A stretch of DNA of 64,000 nucleotides, from NCBI GenBank assembly GCA_010015745.1, contig ML978161.1, positions 496,001-560,000 on the forward strand. Direction: 5' to 3'. The notes under the pieces were generated by a model. The model was not told where the DNA came from, ran no database searches, and worked only from the letters and a program-made list of their open reading frames with translations. Below are positions 10,753 through 22,500 of this stretch, piece by piece. A program made the position numbers and the translations under genes. Every line of letters starts with the position of its first letter. Position 1 is the stretch's first letter. This DNA is from Setomelanomma holmii (taxonomy: Eukaryota > Ascomycota > Dothideomycetes > Pleosporales > Phaeosphaeriaceae).

Positions 10753-13011
10753 ACTTATGAAGTCGTTAGTGGCGGGCTTGGGCTGTGCTACGTGGCTGTG
10801 GCTGCGCTAGTATGCAGGTACCAGCGAAGATCGCTCGGATGAGGCGCGGGTATTCGTAATGCCAAACGAGTGTTCAGGTCGACAGCGTTGGCGAATATAT
10901 ACAACAGAACGACTCCAACTCGACCAAGGTGCGGCCGAGAAGCGCAAGGGTAGCTGTGAAGATAGCCAGGCCCAACGACCACGCGATGGACTCAGCGAGG
11001 AAGGAGTGACTGTGAATGCAACGATAGTCCACGCGAAGGGAATGTGACAGTGAGAAGAAAGGAGAGATGCTGCAGAAGATTGGACATCTGCAAGGCTACA
11101 GGAGACATATACATGCCCACGAGGCAGACCGAGTGAACCCGCTGCAGCGAATGCAACGAGGCGCTATGCTAGTGTTCATCGCGTGCGTGGTCGACAAGAC
11201 ACTCTTGCTCTGCGCCATAGAGGCGTGAACAGTCTGCGAGCGTGATGGACAGGGTATCGGACGGCTACGATTTGGAAGCGGACGGGTAATAGCATCTGTC
11301 CGGGGAAGCGAACCAGTAGGAACCACCACACGACACACCGTATACACGATGTACATACACCGAGACACCAAGTGGCATTTGGAGATGACCGTTAATCGTG
11401 CGCGACTATGATGATTCGAGCCTTAGTCGCGATTGAAGGCAATCTCGCTCGCGGCGTAGCGGAGACAATCCGCCTCCCTTCTGTTCATCAAGCTAGCCAA
11501 GCGTGAAGCACGCCTGGGACTTGTGAAAAAGATCGAGGCATGGGCGGCACGACCAGTATGGTGTATGGTGGCGGAGAGAGGTCGACGGCTCATCTGATCC
11601 GAGGAGCTCCCTCCGGTTCCCGCCATGCTGCAGTCCGCGGGAAGTTTGATTCTGATCGAAGAGACGTACTACATCGATGCGCCGTAACACCGGCCGGTGA
11701 TTTTCCCTATACCATACAAAGTGTGTATGTGCCATGTGAGTCCTTTCTACCGTCTGCGACCATGCGAACGGAGATTTGAGAGATGTGGTAGGCGAATAGG
11801 CGTAAAAAGTACCCACGCGTAGATAACAGAGAACTTAGATTCAGGAGAATGGAGGTTGAGAATACCACCTCAGCCGGGATAGAAGATTAGAGCAGGTATG
11901 TGCCACACGGGTTCGATATCTCGGCATGTCCAAGGACCGAACGGGTAGTTTTCCTACCCTTGTAGTGATATGTTACTGGCCAAGTGTCACATGGATTTGA
12001 TCGCGAAGCGCGTGGAAATGTCAAGCTGTGCAACCATCTGATCAGATCCTTGTCGCGACGTGGACCTCGAGCGCAGGCGTTTGTTCGTCGTGATGCCTTC
12101 ATGGTTCTCTAGGCTGAAGCGCAGAGATATGCTTGATGAGGAAGTATGGACAGAGATCAGAGGTAGAGGGACAAAGTTAGCCACGAGAAATATACTAGCC
12201 GCATTTAGCCGCAGATGGAGATTGGACAGCTGGAGACCAACTGATTGGGAAGGACGACGGGAAGCATCCGTCTGCTCGCTGCTGTCGATCCGGAACTCCT
12301 GAATACTCGCTGCGACCATTTCGACCCCTTGTCTTCAGCAAGCTTGCTCATTAAAGCCGTGAGCGGCAGGGTAGACGAAGGGGCCGAGAAGCTGTGTCGT
12401 GGGCGCTTCTGGTGGGTCTCGTTGTAGGTACTTGTGAGGAGAACGCCTCGTTGGTCTGGCGAGACCTACTCCATCAGATGCCGCAGTCTCAAAGTCGACA
12501 ATCATCCGTCTGGTGCCACATCTTCGTGTTGTAGCCTGCGCATAGCGGGCTGGCCAACGGACTAGCTGGAGTAACCTCGGAGTCAGGATGGGCAAGGTCT
12601 GAAGCGGGACACCAGCAACCCTTGGAGCGTGAATTCAGTGGAAGGTATGTGTGGGGTTTTTCGTAAAAGCGGTTTGCGAGTGGGTAGAGGAGTAGAAGAG
12701 GGTGTAAGCTTTGGGTCACCGAAGGTGGGAAGGGACGCCTCGCGAAGCGTCCGTGCTGGTAGTATGACCTTGACCTCATTGTACCACTCCTCCAACGTCA
12801 CACTCATCTCTCCACGTGTGAAACTGTAAAGACTGAATGCCTGTGAAACCTGCTGCGCACAGTCTCTGCCGTCTGTCTTCCGGGTTCAATACTCCTCACG
12901 TCTCGTTGTTATCGAAATGTCATGCTGGAAGGAACTGTCCTGATATCCCACCGTGAAGTCAAGCAGTACGCATTCGTTCACTATCGAAAGTCCTCATACC
13001 ATTTACACACC
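10753..13011. other. 2.3-kb gene-free region
   Basis: Contains the chitinase promoter and the 3' flank of the hydrolase. Both strands hold only short open frames without recognisable protein sequence or convincing splice joins. No tRNA, tandem repeat or transposase was found by eye. Confidence 0.5.
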
Positions 13012-13797
13012 TTACGTCTCAAGACCAGCAGCTTCCAAACACACCCTCCCCACCTCCTCGGGATGACTCAACATACACAAGTGATCCCCACCCTCAATCA
13101 CCACCTTCCTCAACCCTTTGACCCCCTTCTCCGCCGCCTTCTCGAAATACTCACTTTGCATCTCCGGTGCCAAAGCAGCATCATTTGCCCCAACAACCAC
13201 CGTCGTTGGCACCTCTTTCCACGCCGCAAACGTCAACGGCTCCAAGAAAGCTTGCACGCAAATCGCCTTGCCCATGGCTCCGTACTGCTCTTGCTCCTCC
13301 TTTGGTAGCGAACCAACAAGCATTGCCCCCGCGATGACGGGCGGGATCGGCTCGATGTAAGTGACGGATACAGACATGTCAACAGGTGGCCCTTTGTCGC
13401 CGAGGAGCTCTTGGACGGTAATTCCGGTGTCCATGAGAAGACCTCCAAGCAGTACGAGATGTTTGAGCTGTCCACCTGTTTTACCGCTCTCCGTACGTTC
13501 GGAAGGCGTGATAGTTTTGCATGCTTCCATTGCTACGGCGCTGCCATATGAATTTGCGACGAGGATGACATCGTGCCCTGCGTCAAGGGCTGAGGATGCA
13601 GAATTGCGCACGTATTCGGCGTCGGCGTATAGGCCGGGTGTGGCGCCTTGGGCGCGTACACTAGGATCCGTGCTGGGGAGGTCTATGGCTTGGACTGTGT
13701 GGCCGAGAGAAGTGAGGTGAGATACTAGCTTGTGGAAGTATGTGGAGGGGCTGAAAGCGCCTGGGATGCAGATGAAGGTCGGACTAGAAGGCGGCAT
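13012..13797 (-). CDS. alpha/beta-hydrolase fold protein
   Basis: A small serine hydrolase of the fungal AB-hydrolase (esterase-like) type, 261 aa, substrate unknown. The predicted triad is S83 in the nucleophile elbow ANSYGSAVA, D206 in VVGANDAAL, and H239 in EGGDHLCML. IPGAF near residue 11 fits the oxyanion-hole strand. An in-frame ATG at 13998 would add 67 residues, but a TATATA box ends two bases upstream of it and a strong GTAAGT donor lies inside the extension, so the extension is more likely a leader with an intron. The start at 13797 (MPPSSPTFICIPGAF) places the fold at the N-terminus as usual. No signal peptide is seen with this start. Confidence 0.85.
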   Translation of the reverse strand: MPPSSPTFICIPGAFSPSTYFHKLVSHLTSLGHTVQAIDLPSTDPSVRAQGATPGLYADAEYVRNSASSALDAGHDVILVANSYGSAVAMEACKTITPSERTESGKTGGQLKHLVLLGGLLMDTGITVQELLGDKGPPVDMSVSVTYIEPIPPVIAGAMLVGSLPKEEQEQYGAMGKAICVQAFLEPLTFAAWKEVPTTVVVGANDAALAPEMQSEYFEKAAEKGVKGLRKVVIEGGDHLCMLSHPEEVGRVCLEAAGLET

Positions 13798-14335
13798 GCT
13801 GGAGGGCTGAAAGTCTGAGATAATAAGAGTGTTCAAAGAAATACGAGAGTCTCGTGGTCCTGAGCGTATCGCTGAATGTCGAGTTGGGAATCTCGAAAGA
13901 AGATAGAGGCTCAAACTTACTGAGAGCACAGAGGAGAGGAAGCCCAGATCTAGAAATAATCGGAATGTGAAAGGTTGTGGTAACAGCTCAAGATGCATGT
14001 ATATACCGCTTGGTGTCGAGTGCGGATATAAGCTTATAGACTAGGGCTGATGTACGTGCTGGAGGCCTGAACCATGCGTAGAATGAACACGCGTATAGGA
14101 AATCTACATGTAGTTCCCATTGCAGCAAGTTTTGAAATTGACCCTGTCACGGAACAACCTTCTGCGCCACGCATGAAGCCTGAAAATTAACTTGGAGGTG
14201 TGCATCTAAACCTTGCATTCATCGGCTGAAACACACTTTTATCGCTGCATCAGGAACAACGACTCCTGTACCCGCTCTTGCACCACCATATCCTCGCGCT
14301 TTGCGCCCTCTCTGCAGAGAACAGTCATCAGCGCT
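13798..14335. other. hydrolase leader and upstream region
   Basis: Holds the probable 5' leader of the hydrolase, including a likely intron with a GTAAGT donor near 13921, its TATA box, and the 3' flank of the Arb2-domain gene. Confidence 0.45.
14000..14005 (-). promoter_or_regulatory. TATA box of the alpha/beta-hydrolase gene
   Basis: TATATA about 200 bp upstream of the chosen start. It sits so close to the ATG at 13998 that transcription would be expected to begin downstream of that ATG, which argues for the shorter protein. Confidence 0.5.
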
Positions 14336-16273
14336 TTAGAGCAATTTCGCTAGCTCCTCATCGGCCGTCTCTTCCAATCCCGCAGCCTTCAACAACTCAC
14401 TATCCACCATAGTCCCTGCGAACTCCACCTTGGGGCCTTCTTTTTGTGGCTTCCAATTCTCGCGCTGCTCGGACGCTTCGCCAGCTTTCAAGCCACCGCT
14501 TGCGAGCGCCTTCTTCTGCAGCTTCTCCATTTTGACCTCGTGCTTAGCAATCTTGTCGACCAAGCTTTTGCGGCCAGATGCTAAGTTTGGCACGTTTGAC
14601 GGACAAGCCTTAAGTGCAATCTCCATCTGCACCAATTTCTCCTTGACCATATCTAGCTCAGCTTGTTCAGGCGTCATTTCCGCAGGCAGAGCCGAAAAAC
14701 CAGCGACGTTCGGATTATTCGGGTCCAGCACTAAGGGCTTATCGGCTGTGGGCTGAGGGGCCTGGGTGTAGGTCCTCAGATCTAGGTTGTGGTAGTTCTG
14801 CGGGTCTTGAGCGACTTCTTCGAAGAATTTGAGCACTGCGTTCTGCACGGCCGGGTTGGTGAGGATGCATTCTCCGGTTGATTCTGGGCCGCCAGCGAAG
14901 GTGGGACAGATGGCGGCTTGGCCGGTCGACCAATCAGAAGATTCGTCTGGAGTAGTGGAAGGTGGATCTTCTTTCTTGGAGGAAGTCGCGCTGATGATGA
15001 GGCGGTGCATAGCTGTGGTGATGCTGGAGACGATAGTAGCTCTGGGGACGTTTTCGTTCCAATCGATGTGCCCAGTAATTCTCGGGGGCGTGGACACGGT
15101 GCCAGTTAAGTTGTTCCTGATATCCTCGTAGTAGCCCTCTGGAAGCTCAGTACAGTGCTCCGGGTTATTGGTCAAGTCAGAGTATCTCCACTCGCGAGCA
15201 CGCTGATGGAGAAAGGTCCGCAAAGTGGCATTCTTGATCTGCGAATTGTCGATGAGAGAGTGGATCAACGCCATGCCAGTGATGCGGGACCCATATTTAT
15301 CAACTGTTTACGTTAGCCACATTTGCAAGTCTTCAAGGCGAGCAGAACACACAATCTTCCCCAAGAACACTCAACAAGCTGTCCGTACCGCCTTCAATGG
15401 CTATGACGTAGATTTCCGCATCTGGAGAAACCCTATGCGGAGTGCACAGCACGGTGTCGAACACAGATTTGATATGCTCTTTCGGATCGCGGTGACCTGG
15501 GACGCGATTCTCTTCTTCATGAATCCTGATCATGTCATGCGCGATGGATTTACGCGGCATAGCCGACCAGCTACGTAAAGTCATGGCCTTGTTGTGCTTG
15601 TGAGAGTACAGCAGCTGTCCAGTATTCAACACCACCAGGGCAGGAGTGTCGCTTTGGTCCTTGATGCCAACACCATCATCGAAGATGTTTTCGTACTTTG
15701 CAGTCGCGCTTCCAGTAGTTGACCGTTTGATGGTTTGTTTCACCAGGTTGACGGTGGAGGCGCCGTTGATGCCGAGCTCTCGCTGCATCTGTCGATACGC
15801 GAGGATGCCCAAATCTTGTATAGCATCGTTGACAATAACGATAATGCGCTTGCGAGACTTGAGGATTTCTGGAGCAGGCGCAAGTATTGGCACATGCGGT
15901 CCACTGGGTCTAGTCGTTGTGAAATCGGGTAGGTAGATACGATTGATGCCTAATGAAGCCAGGCGCTTCTCTGTCTCTTGTCGCGAACATTCTGAACGTC
16001 ATCAGTAGGACTCTTCGGGGTGGTCTAGTAACGTACCCTGCATGGCCTCTCGCCGCAACTCGTTGACGCGCTCATTGTTGGTCGAGTGGAACACGTACTC
16101 TTTCTCCGGCGCTTCCATCATGCGAATGTGACCAATACTGTTGATGAAGAAGCTATAATCTATAAGCAAGGCACGAATGAAGTGGACGGTCTTGTCTGCA
16201 CTTACCCCAAGGCCTTGAGATCTGCCGGGTAGGAAGGATCCGGCTCAATGGTGGCCTCCACACGGCGGAACAT
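14336..16273 (-). CDS. Arb2-domain protein (FAM172/Arb2 family)
   Basis: Four exons, 16273..16206, 16152..16037, 15991..15353 and 15303..14336, join in frame to 596 aa. The start MFRRVEATIEPDPSYPADLK, then ALGFFINSIGHIRMM and YVFHSTNNERVNELRREAMQ, match the N-terminus of Arb2-domain proteins. The next part holds the alpha/beta-hydrolase-like core with ILKSRKRIIVIVND and AIEGGTDSLLSVLGED. In fission yeast, Arb2 belongs to the Argonaute siRNA chaperone complex, and the same domain occurs at the C-terminus of class II histone deacetylases. A role in RNAi-linked or heterochromatin silencing is therefore inferred, not shown. The C-terminal third is helical and Lys/Glu-rich (about 480-560), possibly a coiled coil. 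The acceptor of intron 1 was chosen (GATTATAG) to keep GFFIN. Confidence 0.85.
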
Positions 16274-16637
16274 GTTGTCGACGAGTGGCTTTCGAATAGC
16301 CTTACGTCCTTGATGGAACCTACAAGTAACTGTAAGTTGTCCTTGACTTGTAGCCTGGCTTGGGTAATTCCGTCAAGTATCGTGGTAGAAGCTTCGATGC
16401 AGGCCGAGCGAGTTTGTATCCTCGATTTTGTTGGGCGGTGCGTAGCCGGCGTTTGCACCTGCAGTAAGTGGTGAGGGCAGACTCTAAAGGAAGGTGCGTC
16501 TTGTCATAAAGGCCAACCTCACGAGTAAGATATTCTGTTCTTTTGATTGAGTTATCTTGTATGAACGCCGCCCTATGCTGATGTCTCCCTGTGATGATAT
16601 ACACATGTTACACAAACTCCTCCATGCCGGTGCCTCG
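16274..16637. other. intergenic, Arb2-gene promoter
   Basis: Separates two leftward genes. It should hold the Arb2-gene promoter and the uS14m 3' end. No clear motif is seen. Confidence 0.45.
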
Positions 16638-17087
16638 TTACCAGCTTGCCTTCCTTACACCGGGCAGGTTTCCAGCGAGCGCATTGATTCGGAATTGGTA
16701 CTGTGGCAGAGTCAGCATTGCTCTCGCTATCGAATGGTATTGTGCTGCGCACTCTGCCTAATCGGAAGTCGCTGAAAACACCGCGGCCCTTGCCTCCCAT
16801 TATACACCTGTTCTTGATCTGCGTAAAGCGGGTGTAGCAGTGCATCTGCGATAGCTGGAGCTGAGCCTGCGCGCGAACTCGTTGCGGTAATGTGGTATTT
16901 CGAATTATATATCGGAGGGCTTGTCTACGTGCGCATCCAGATCAGCATACACATCGAACGTGAAGCTCGTGATGACTTACCGTTCTGGCTCATTCTCCAT
17001 GTACACCTTCCGCTTGGTGTGGTCGCGAATGTTGCGAATGTTCGCAAAGCACCCGATGTCGAGCTTTGCTGCGCGAAATTGAGACAT
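16638..17087 (-). CDS. MRP2: mitochondrial small-subunit ribosomal protein uS14m
   Basis: A 113-aa mitochondrial ribosomal protein of the S14 family that binds 15S/16S-type rRNA in the head of the small subunit. Three small exons, 17087..16981, 16924..16753 and 16700..16638, are joined in frame. The protein starts MSQFRAAKLDIGCFANIRN, continues IRDHTKRKVYMENEPERQAL, and carries the S14 core RNRCIMGGKGRGVFSDFRLG. It ends NALAGNLPGVRKASW, which is the family's usual C-terminus. Introns are 56 and 52 nt. The zinc-type CxxC pairs of some bacterial S14 proteins are absent, as expected for the mitochondrial form. The gene is easy to miss because no exon exceeds 172 nt. Confidence 0.95.
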
Positions 17088-17408
17088 GATGGCGCTGGCT
17101 GTAGTTGCAATGGCCTGGCTGCATCTGTCCATGGACCGAGTGGTTCGAGAAGGCGGTGGGGCGGTCAAGCGCGGAGGGCAAAATCTTCTGATTCGCTTGC
17201 CGACATGCACTCAGTCATCGACGCCACAATCACGGTTTACGAGCATTCACTAACAAACATGATCGAATTTCGCAGGGTTTTCTTCTATCCTAACAATCTC
17301 CTCGATCGAGAACCTTCAGCAGTAGATACTCCCAACCTTTTCGATTCAACCCACAGCCCGCCTTGAACTTGGACGAGGCTTCCCAAATTGTCATAGGCGT
17401 ACACAGCT
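17088..17408. promoter_or_regulatory. bidirectional promoter region uS14m / unknown membrane protein
   Basis: 321 bp between divergent start codons. It must serve both genes unless one has a hidden 5' exon. No TATA box is evident. Confidence 0.55.
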
Positions 17409-19501
17409 ATGTTCTCGACAGAGGACGTGCGAGAAATGTTGGGCTTGTTTCCACCATCTCATAGCAATAGCATATCGCTACCCTGCCTTATTCACGCCTC
17501 AAGTGGACAAAGTCTCGTTACTCTCAATCATCTCGAAACTGCGTTTGAAAAGCGCGTGACCGAAGGTGAGATCCATTCAAAACAGTCGTAGGCCACTCTT
17601 GACCAGACAGCAGATACCTCGCGAACATCAATATCAGACTTGTCAGACGACTTTGACGTTGACCGCGATGTTACTACTCAGCTTGTCCAGAGTCGACCTA
17701 AACTCGCCCTACTGAGCAACGCTGGAGACCAGGTCGTACCTAAAGTTGAAAGGGACGCGATTTTTGAAAGGCTCCTAGAGGCACTATCGAATGGTCTTGT
17801 AGAGAGGAAGAAGTTCGCGTTGCAAAAAAATGTCAGCTCAGAGAGCGTCGGCCTTCTCCTCGACCTGCAAGAAGAAAAGCTCATGCAGTATGGCGATCAC
17901 AACGATTGTGTCTGCACCGAAGCATACGAGGCGCACCTATCGTACTTCATATCCGACTATATAGACCGTGTGATCAGTAATACGTCGTAAGTCATCTGCA
18001 CAATTCCCACAGTCGCAACCAAGTCCTCACACTTCGCAGTAGCATGGACCTAAAGGCCAATGATTTCGAAGAACTGCCAGGCTCGCCGCCCAGATGGCTT
18101 GTACTCAATCACGTCAAACGTCTCGTAGAGTCGGAACAAGTAGCACACGAGGTCTTCTTTCTCGAAACATCGTACTCTATCCGCATCCAGTCAAGACATT
18201 TACGTGCCAGAAATGTACAAGGCTGGGCTAGACGACTGCTGTCCGGCGAACTAGCTTATATCGATCTGCAAATGCTTTCGGAAAATGCCAAGAATATATA
18301 CGACTCTATCGATGGCGTATTGAGTGACTTCCGCGAAATTGAAGGTGTCGAGGTCGTGGAGACATTCGCGCTATCCGAACGTTGGATATCTAAACTCGTC
18401 GGTTCAAGAGTACAGACTTTGCACTATAAGGAGGATGGCGTTCTGGATCTTGCGCAAAACCTGGGCGATAAGATACAGCATGGTGAACTCTGGGCTCTTG
18501 CACCCGGCAACAGAGGCCGAGACGAGCATCGAAAGTTCCCGGAGAGGTTGTACAGCCACGTGGAGCGTAAGATTGAGCAGTACATCGACACTACTCTGGC
18601 GCAGGAACCCAGAATGAGGTATCACTGTTTCGGTACCATCGTGCTTACAGACGAGAAACTCGGCAACGAGCGTGAAGCCTTAGTCACCAACGCAAGAGAA
18701 CTCGCATCCACGCAATGGCACCAACTCCAGCAAAACCACGACCAAGAACTCGAATTCACCCCCTCGAACCCAACAAGCCCATCCACCATCTCCAGCACCA
18801 TACAGACCGCTCTCCTCAGGCAAAAACCCGTCCAAAAAGCCTGCGACGAAGCATTCTGGAGCGCAATCAGCCCCCTCGAAACTCGTAACGAATCCGACTT
18901 TGCAACTTTCTGGACCGAGCGCGTCCAGTCACGCGTGCAAATCCACACTGACGGCCTCGCATCGATTGAAGACCAGAAACTCCAAGAGCAATTATCCGAG
19001 CTCCTCACGACGTATATACAAAAAGACCTCGTACCAGAAGTGCTGTCAAAAGCGCGAGCGCAGGATCTGGTGCTGAGTCGCAAGACTAGAAAGAACATGC
19101 TGAAATTCGAGTCCACGCTGCCAGCAGCAAAAGATCTACCAAGCATGCTATCCACGCTGGAGAAATTCATTGCAAAGCAATCGATCCCACTTACATCTCC
19201 CCCAGCTTTGTCGGACTTCAAGTCCAGCATGCTCAACGACATGCGGCGCCGCATGTCCAAGGCCACCAAATCCGCCGACGGCCCTGTACTCTTTCTCACG
19301 CTCGTTGTTGTTCTGTTCGCTAAGCACTATGCGGGCATTGTGTATGCGACGGGAAAATATGCGCCGAAGTTGTTGAAGCTTTTGAAGGGCAAGTTGGAGG
19401 AGGGGGAGTATGCGCGGGTGGAAGGGTGGAAGGAAGGTGCGAAGAAGGGGAGTTTGAGTGCGGAGGATAGGGAGGGGATGAGAGTGATGGCGGAGGCGTG
19501 A
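17409..19501 (+). CDS. unrecognised 664-aa protein with C-terminal membrane helix
   Basis: Three exons, 17409..17565, 17611..17986 and 18040..19501, join without a frame break. The introns are 45 and 53 nt (donors GTGAGA and GTAAGT). I do not recognise the protein. The N-terminal half is mixed charged and helical and holds winged-helix-like stretches (around WARRLLSGELAYIDLQ and FALSERWISKLVGS). A central part is Ser/Thr/Gln-rich. One strongly hydrophobic segment lies near the C-terminus (about residues 592-614, LFLTLVVVLFAKHYAGIVYA), followed by a basic tail of about 50 residues. That arrangement suggests a protein anchored near its C-terminus with most of the mass on one side, but the tail is longer than in classical tail-anchored proteins. 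There is no signal peptide. It is divergently paired with uS14m, so a mitochondrial link is possible but unproven. Confidence 0.8.
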
Positions 19502-22500
19502 GGGATGTTGGAGGGCCGAAACGGAAAATGGAACGCGAGATTGGTGGAAGTGGGAAGGATTCGAATAGAAGAAGTGTGCGGGAGGTGGAACGTATGCTGG
19601 CGATACAGCTGTCTACATTCTACCTCGAAATGAATTCAAATTCAGAATATGGACTTTGCTCAGTGATTTTCAGGTCTGACCGATACAAACGTTCTATTTT
19701 GTGTGCCAGCCCGCCACCATGTACACGGTGACGATGGCAACTATATTCCAAGAGGATGAGAACACGTCTCTCCTACGCCCAAAGTTGCCTTATTCGATGG
19801 ATACGTATCAAGTCTGATGGAGAACGCAATACTTTACCATGTGAAGTGATGGATGCAGACATTGTGTAAGGCACGCGATATTACCAACATGCCTCCGCCA
19901 TACGATGTGCATGAGACTTTTTAAGTGTTTCACTTCATTAGCCTGCTTCTTCTGCGTTGCAGTTGTATCAGTCAGACTGATCTTGCATGGAGACGTCGTG
20001 TATAGCCCGTGATCTTCGAGTTGCATAACCTGGGTCTATCACTCTATTCTACTTACGAAATTAACGAATTGGTAAAGAAAGGTTTGGGAGAGTGTTGGGT
20101 GGGCATGAACCAACTCGCAATATATGAATTCGTCACTATCAAGTCGCACTCACGTTGGAGAGTTACTGGAGTTGATTGGGTTTGCGCAACCTCTTTTGGG
20201 CATATTTCGGGATCATGGGACTTCAGCGATACCCAATAATACCATGCGTGATGTCGCCGGCGCTATGAGGCTGAACCTGTCACCTTACTCGAGTAACAAG
20301 GTTACACAAGCATGTTCAAGACATGAAGTCGGATTTAACGGATGCGTCCATGGGTGATTGGTCGCATTCGGACCCACATCCAATTGGCGATGGATTGAAC
20401 GGCCCTTTGACGGGGCTGGTGGAGCTTTGGAAAGCTTGTGTATTAGACTGTAATAGAACCAATTAGCAGACCCTTTCTGCGCGATGATGTCAGGATAGTC
20501 ATCTGAAGCCAGCGCAGATATCCGAATATCAGGATCTGAAGGACAACAGAGAGACCGAATTCCGGCCGCGATTGAAGTATTTCAGTCATGATCACCTGAG
20601 GATGTTCGACTTGCTGCCCAACGGGACGCCGAGCGCTCAGTGTCAACATTTGAAGGACTTCAAGACCTCACCGCTCTGTCGCCTTCCGAGACAACTCCCA
20701 TTGGAACCGGATGGGATGGAGTCGCATTGGACAGAGTACGAATGCCAAACTCAGGCATGAGAAATGCGACAGGATACCAAACGCAGGGATAGGCCATATG
20801 CAGTCAATGTAGACCCTGGTTTCCTGAGGCTGCACGGGTGGAAGCGATACGCTCTCCATTATGAGGCTTCTGCCAAAATGTAAGTTAGCGAACCCCACGG
20901 GGCGCCGTTCGTGCTCGGCTAAATCTAGCGGTGAGTATCTAACAAAGCCGAAGCATGCCACACCTCGTTGCACGGCAGATAATATCAGATATTTGAGGGC
21001 GAGGAGTGCAATTGTTGATGATTCGGAACGTTCAGCAGGGCCTGGGCTGGTCCATGGGTCGGGTACAGATCGAAGATCGAGGGCCTCTACGCGCATGTGA
21101 GCGCTAAAAGTGGTGCGTAGGTCTCGTCAGTAGACGGTGTGACGATCTCATCGTGAGCTTGCCAAGCTGCGAAGTTTTGGTGTTGCGGGGCACTCGACGT
21201 CCGGCGTGCAGGGGTTGTCTGCGATTGTGAATTCCTTTTGTCACGGAAGAGGCAGGTCAGGAATTGGCGCTATCTGATTGACAGCCACTTCCACAACGTG
21301 CCTTCAGCCTCAGCATGACGACTGCGAGTCGAATGGGAGGACGTTTGTGGATCCGCGACTCGTCTGAGAGTGCAGTGTGCGACACGATGCCCAATTGTTC
21401 CGCTCTTGTGGGCTCAGGCATTGCTTGTAGCATGTCATCTCGCAGCACACGACAACGCTGTCAAATCAGTGCGCGTGGGTCCATGTCGAACGATTCAGTC
21501 CGTGCAGGGTCACCAAGCCAAAAAGCGTTTGGTGCCGCTCCGGTTAGCGGAGAAGGATTGGAGGGGCGCGGCGCTACCATGTTGTGTGATATCCAAGCCT
21601 TGTGCTACACCATGCACGTATTAGCTCGCAGCCCCGCGATAGCCGCAAATTGTGTCGAGCAGCCATGTCTCTGGCCCAAAGTCAGATGAGAACCGCCAGA
21701 TGTTTGTGCAGATGGCACCTGATCGAATTTGAAGAAGCCAGTAGTTACTCCAGATGTGACCAGCATATAATTAAGACTTGGAGGGCACGGTAAACGCGGA
21801 AGGGTCCAGTAAGCCGGCGTCGCGCAAAGTGGTCGCACGTTCAGCGAACTCTCATGTGACGCAACGCGCGGTAAGTGTGACGCGAATGGCTTCATCGCTG
21901 ATGTGTTTAATGCGAGATGTTCTGATCGGACACAACTCAACCTCTCGTTCTTTGGCGGTATGCGAACATGCCTCTTTTCCCACGACTGCAGTCTAGCGGC
22001 GCGGTGAGCAATCGTTCATTGTCGTGCAGAATGGCGTCAGGCTGTTTGCTGCTTTCGTCCCATATTGGCCCGAGCGACAAGCGTCAAATCTGGTGGTCAG
22101 CCGCTATGCAAGTAATTCTCGGCAAGGTCGCAACCCCTACAGAGAGATGGTCGCAAGTCTCTTCCGGCGACACGACTGCCAGTGAGCGGTAGCATGCTCT
22201 GTCAAGTCTCCATAATGAGTCGAGTCAATGTGGCGGTCGGCGATGATCAGTGAAAGGAATGAAGAACGCGCAGATTGCATCGGCAAGCACTCCCAGACTC
22301 GGACGACGCGTAGTGATCCACGTTCGCAGACGGTAAAGATACTCGAGTGCATGTAGAGCAACCGTGCGCGATCCGAGCGCATAGGCCCCAGCGCAGGGTG
22401 CAGGGAAGGAGCGAACGACGAGGGTCTGCTAGTGTGGGTCGCTCGAACCAATCACACTTGAGAGGGTCTCATTGCTTGTGACCGCGCTCACAACCCTCCC

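Noticed and set aside
12880..12895. tRNA B-box-like string GGGTTCAATACTCC
   Set aside because: The flanking bases do not form a T-arm stem, and no A-box or acceptor stem can be drawn. Other GTTCGA strings in the window failed the same test.
13798..13998. N-terminal 67-residue extension of the alpha/beta hydrolase
   Set aside because: A TATA box directly abuts the upstream ATG and a GTAAGT donor lies inside the extension, so it is more likely leader plus intron.
20668..21096. 142-codon ATG-started frame on the minus strand in the gene-free region
   Set aside because: No recognisable motif, no upstream promoter signal, random-looking codon use, and it is about the length expected by chance in several kilobases.
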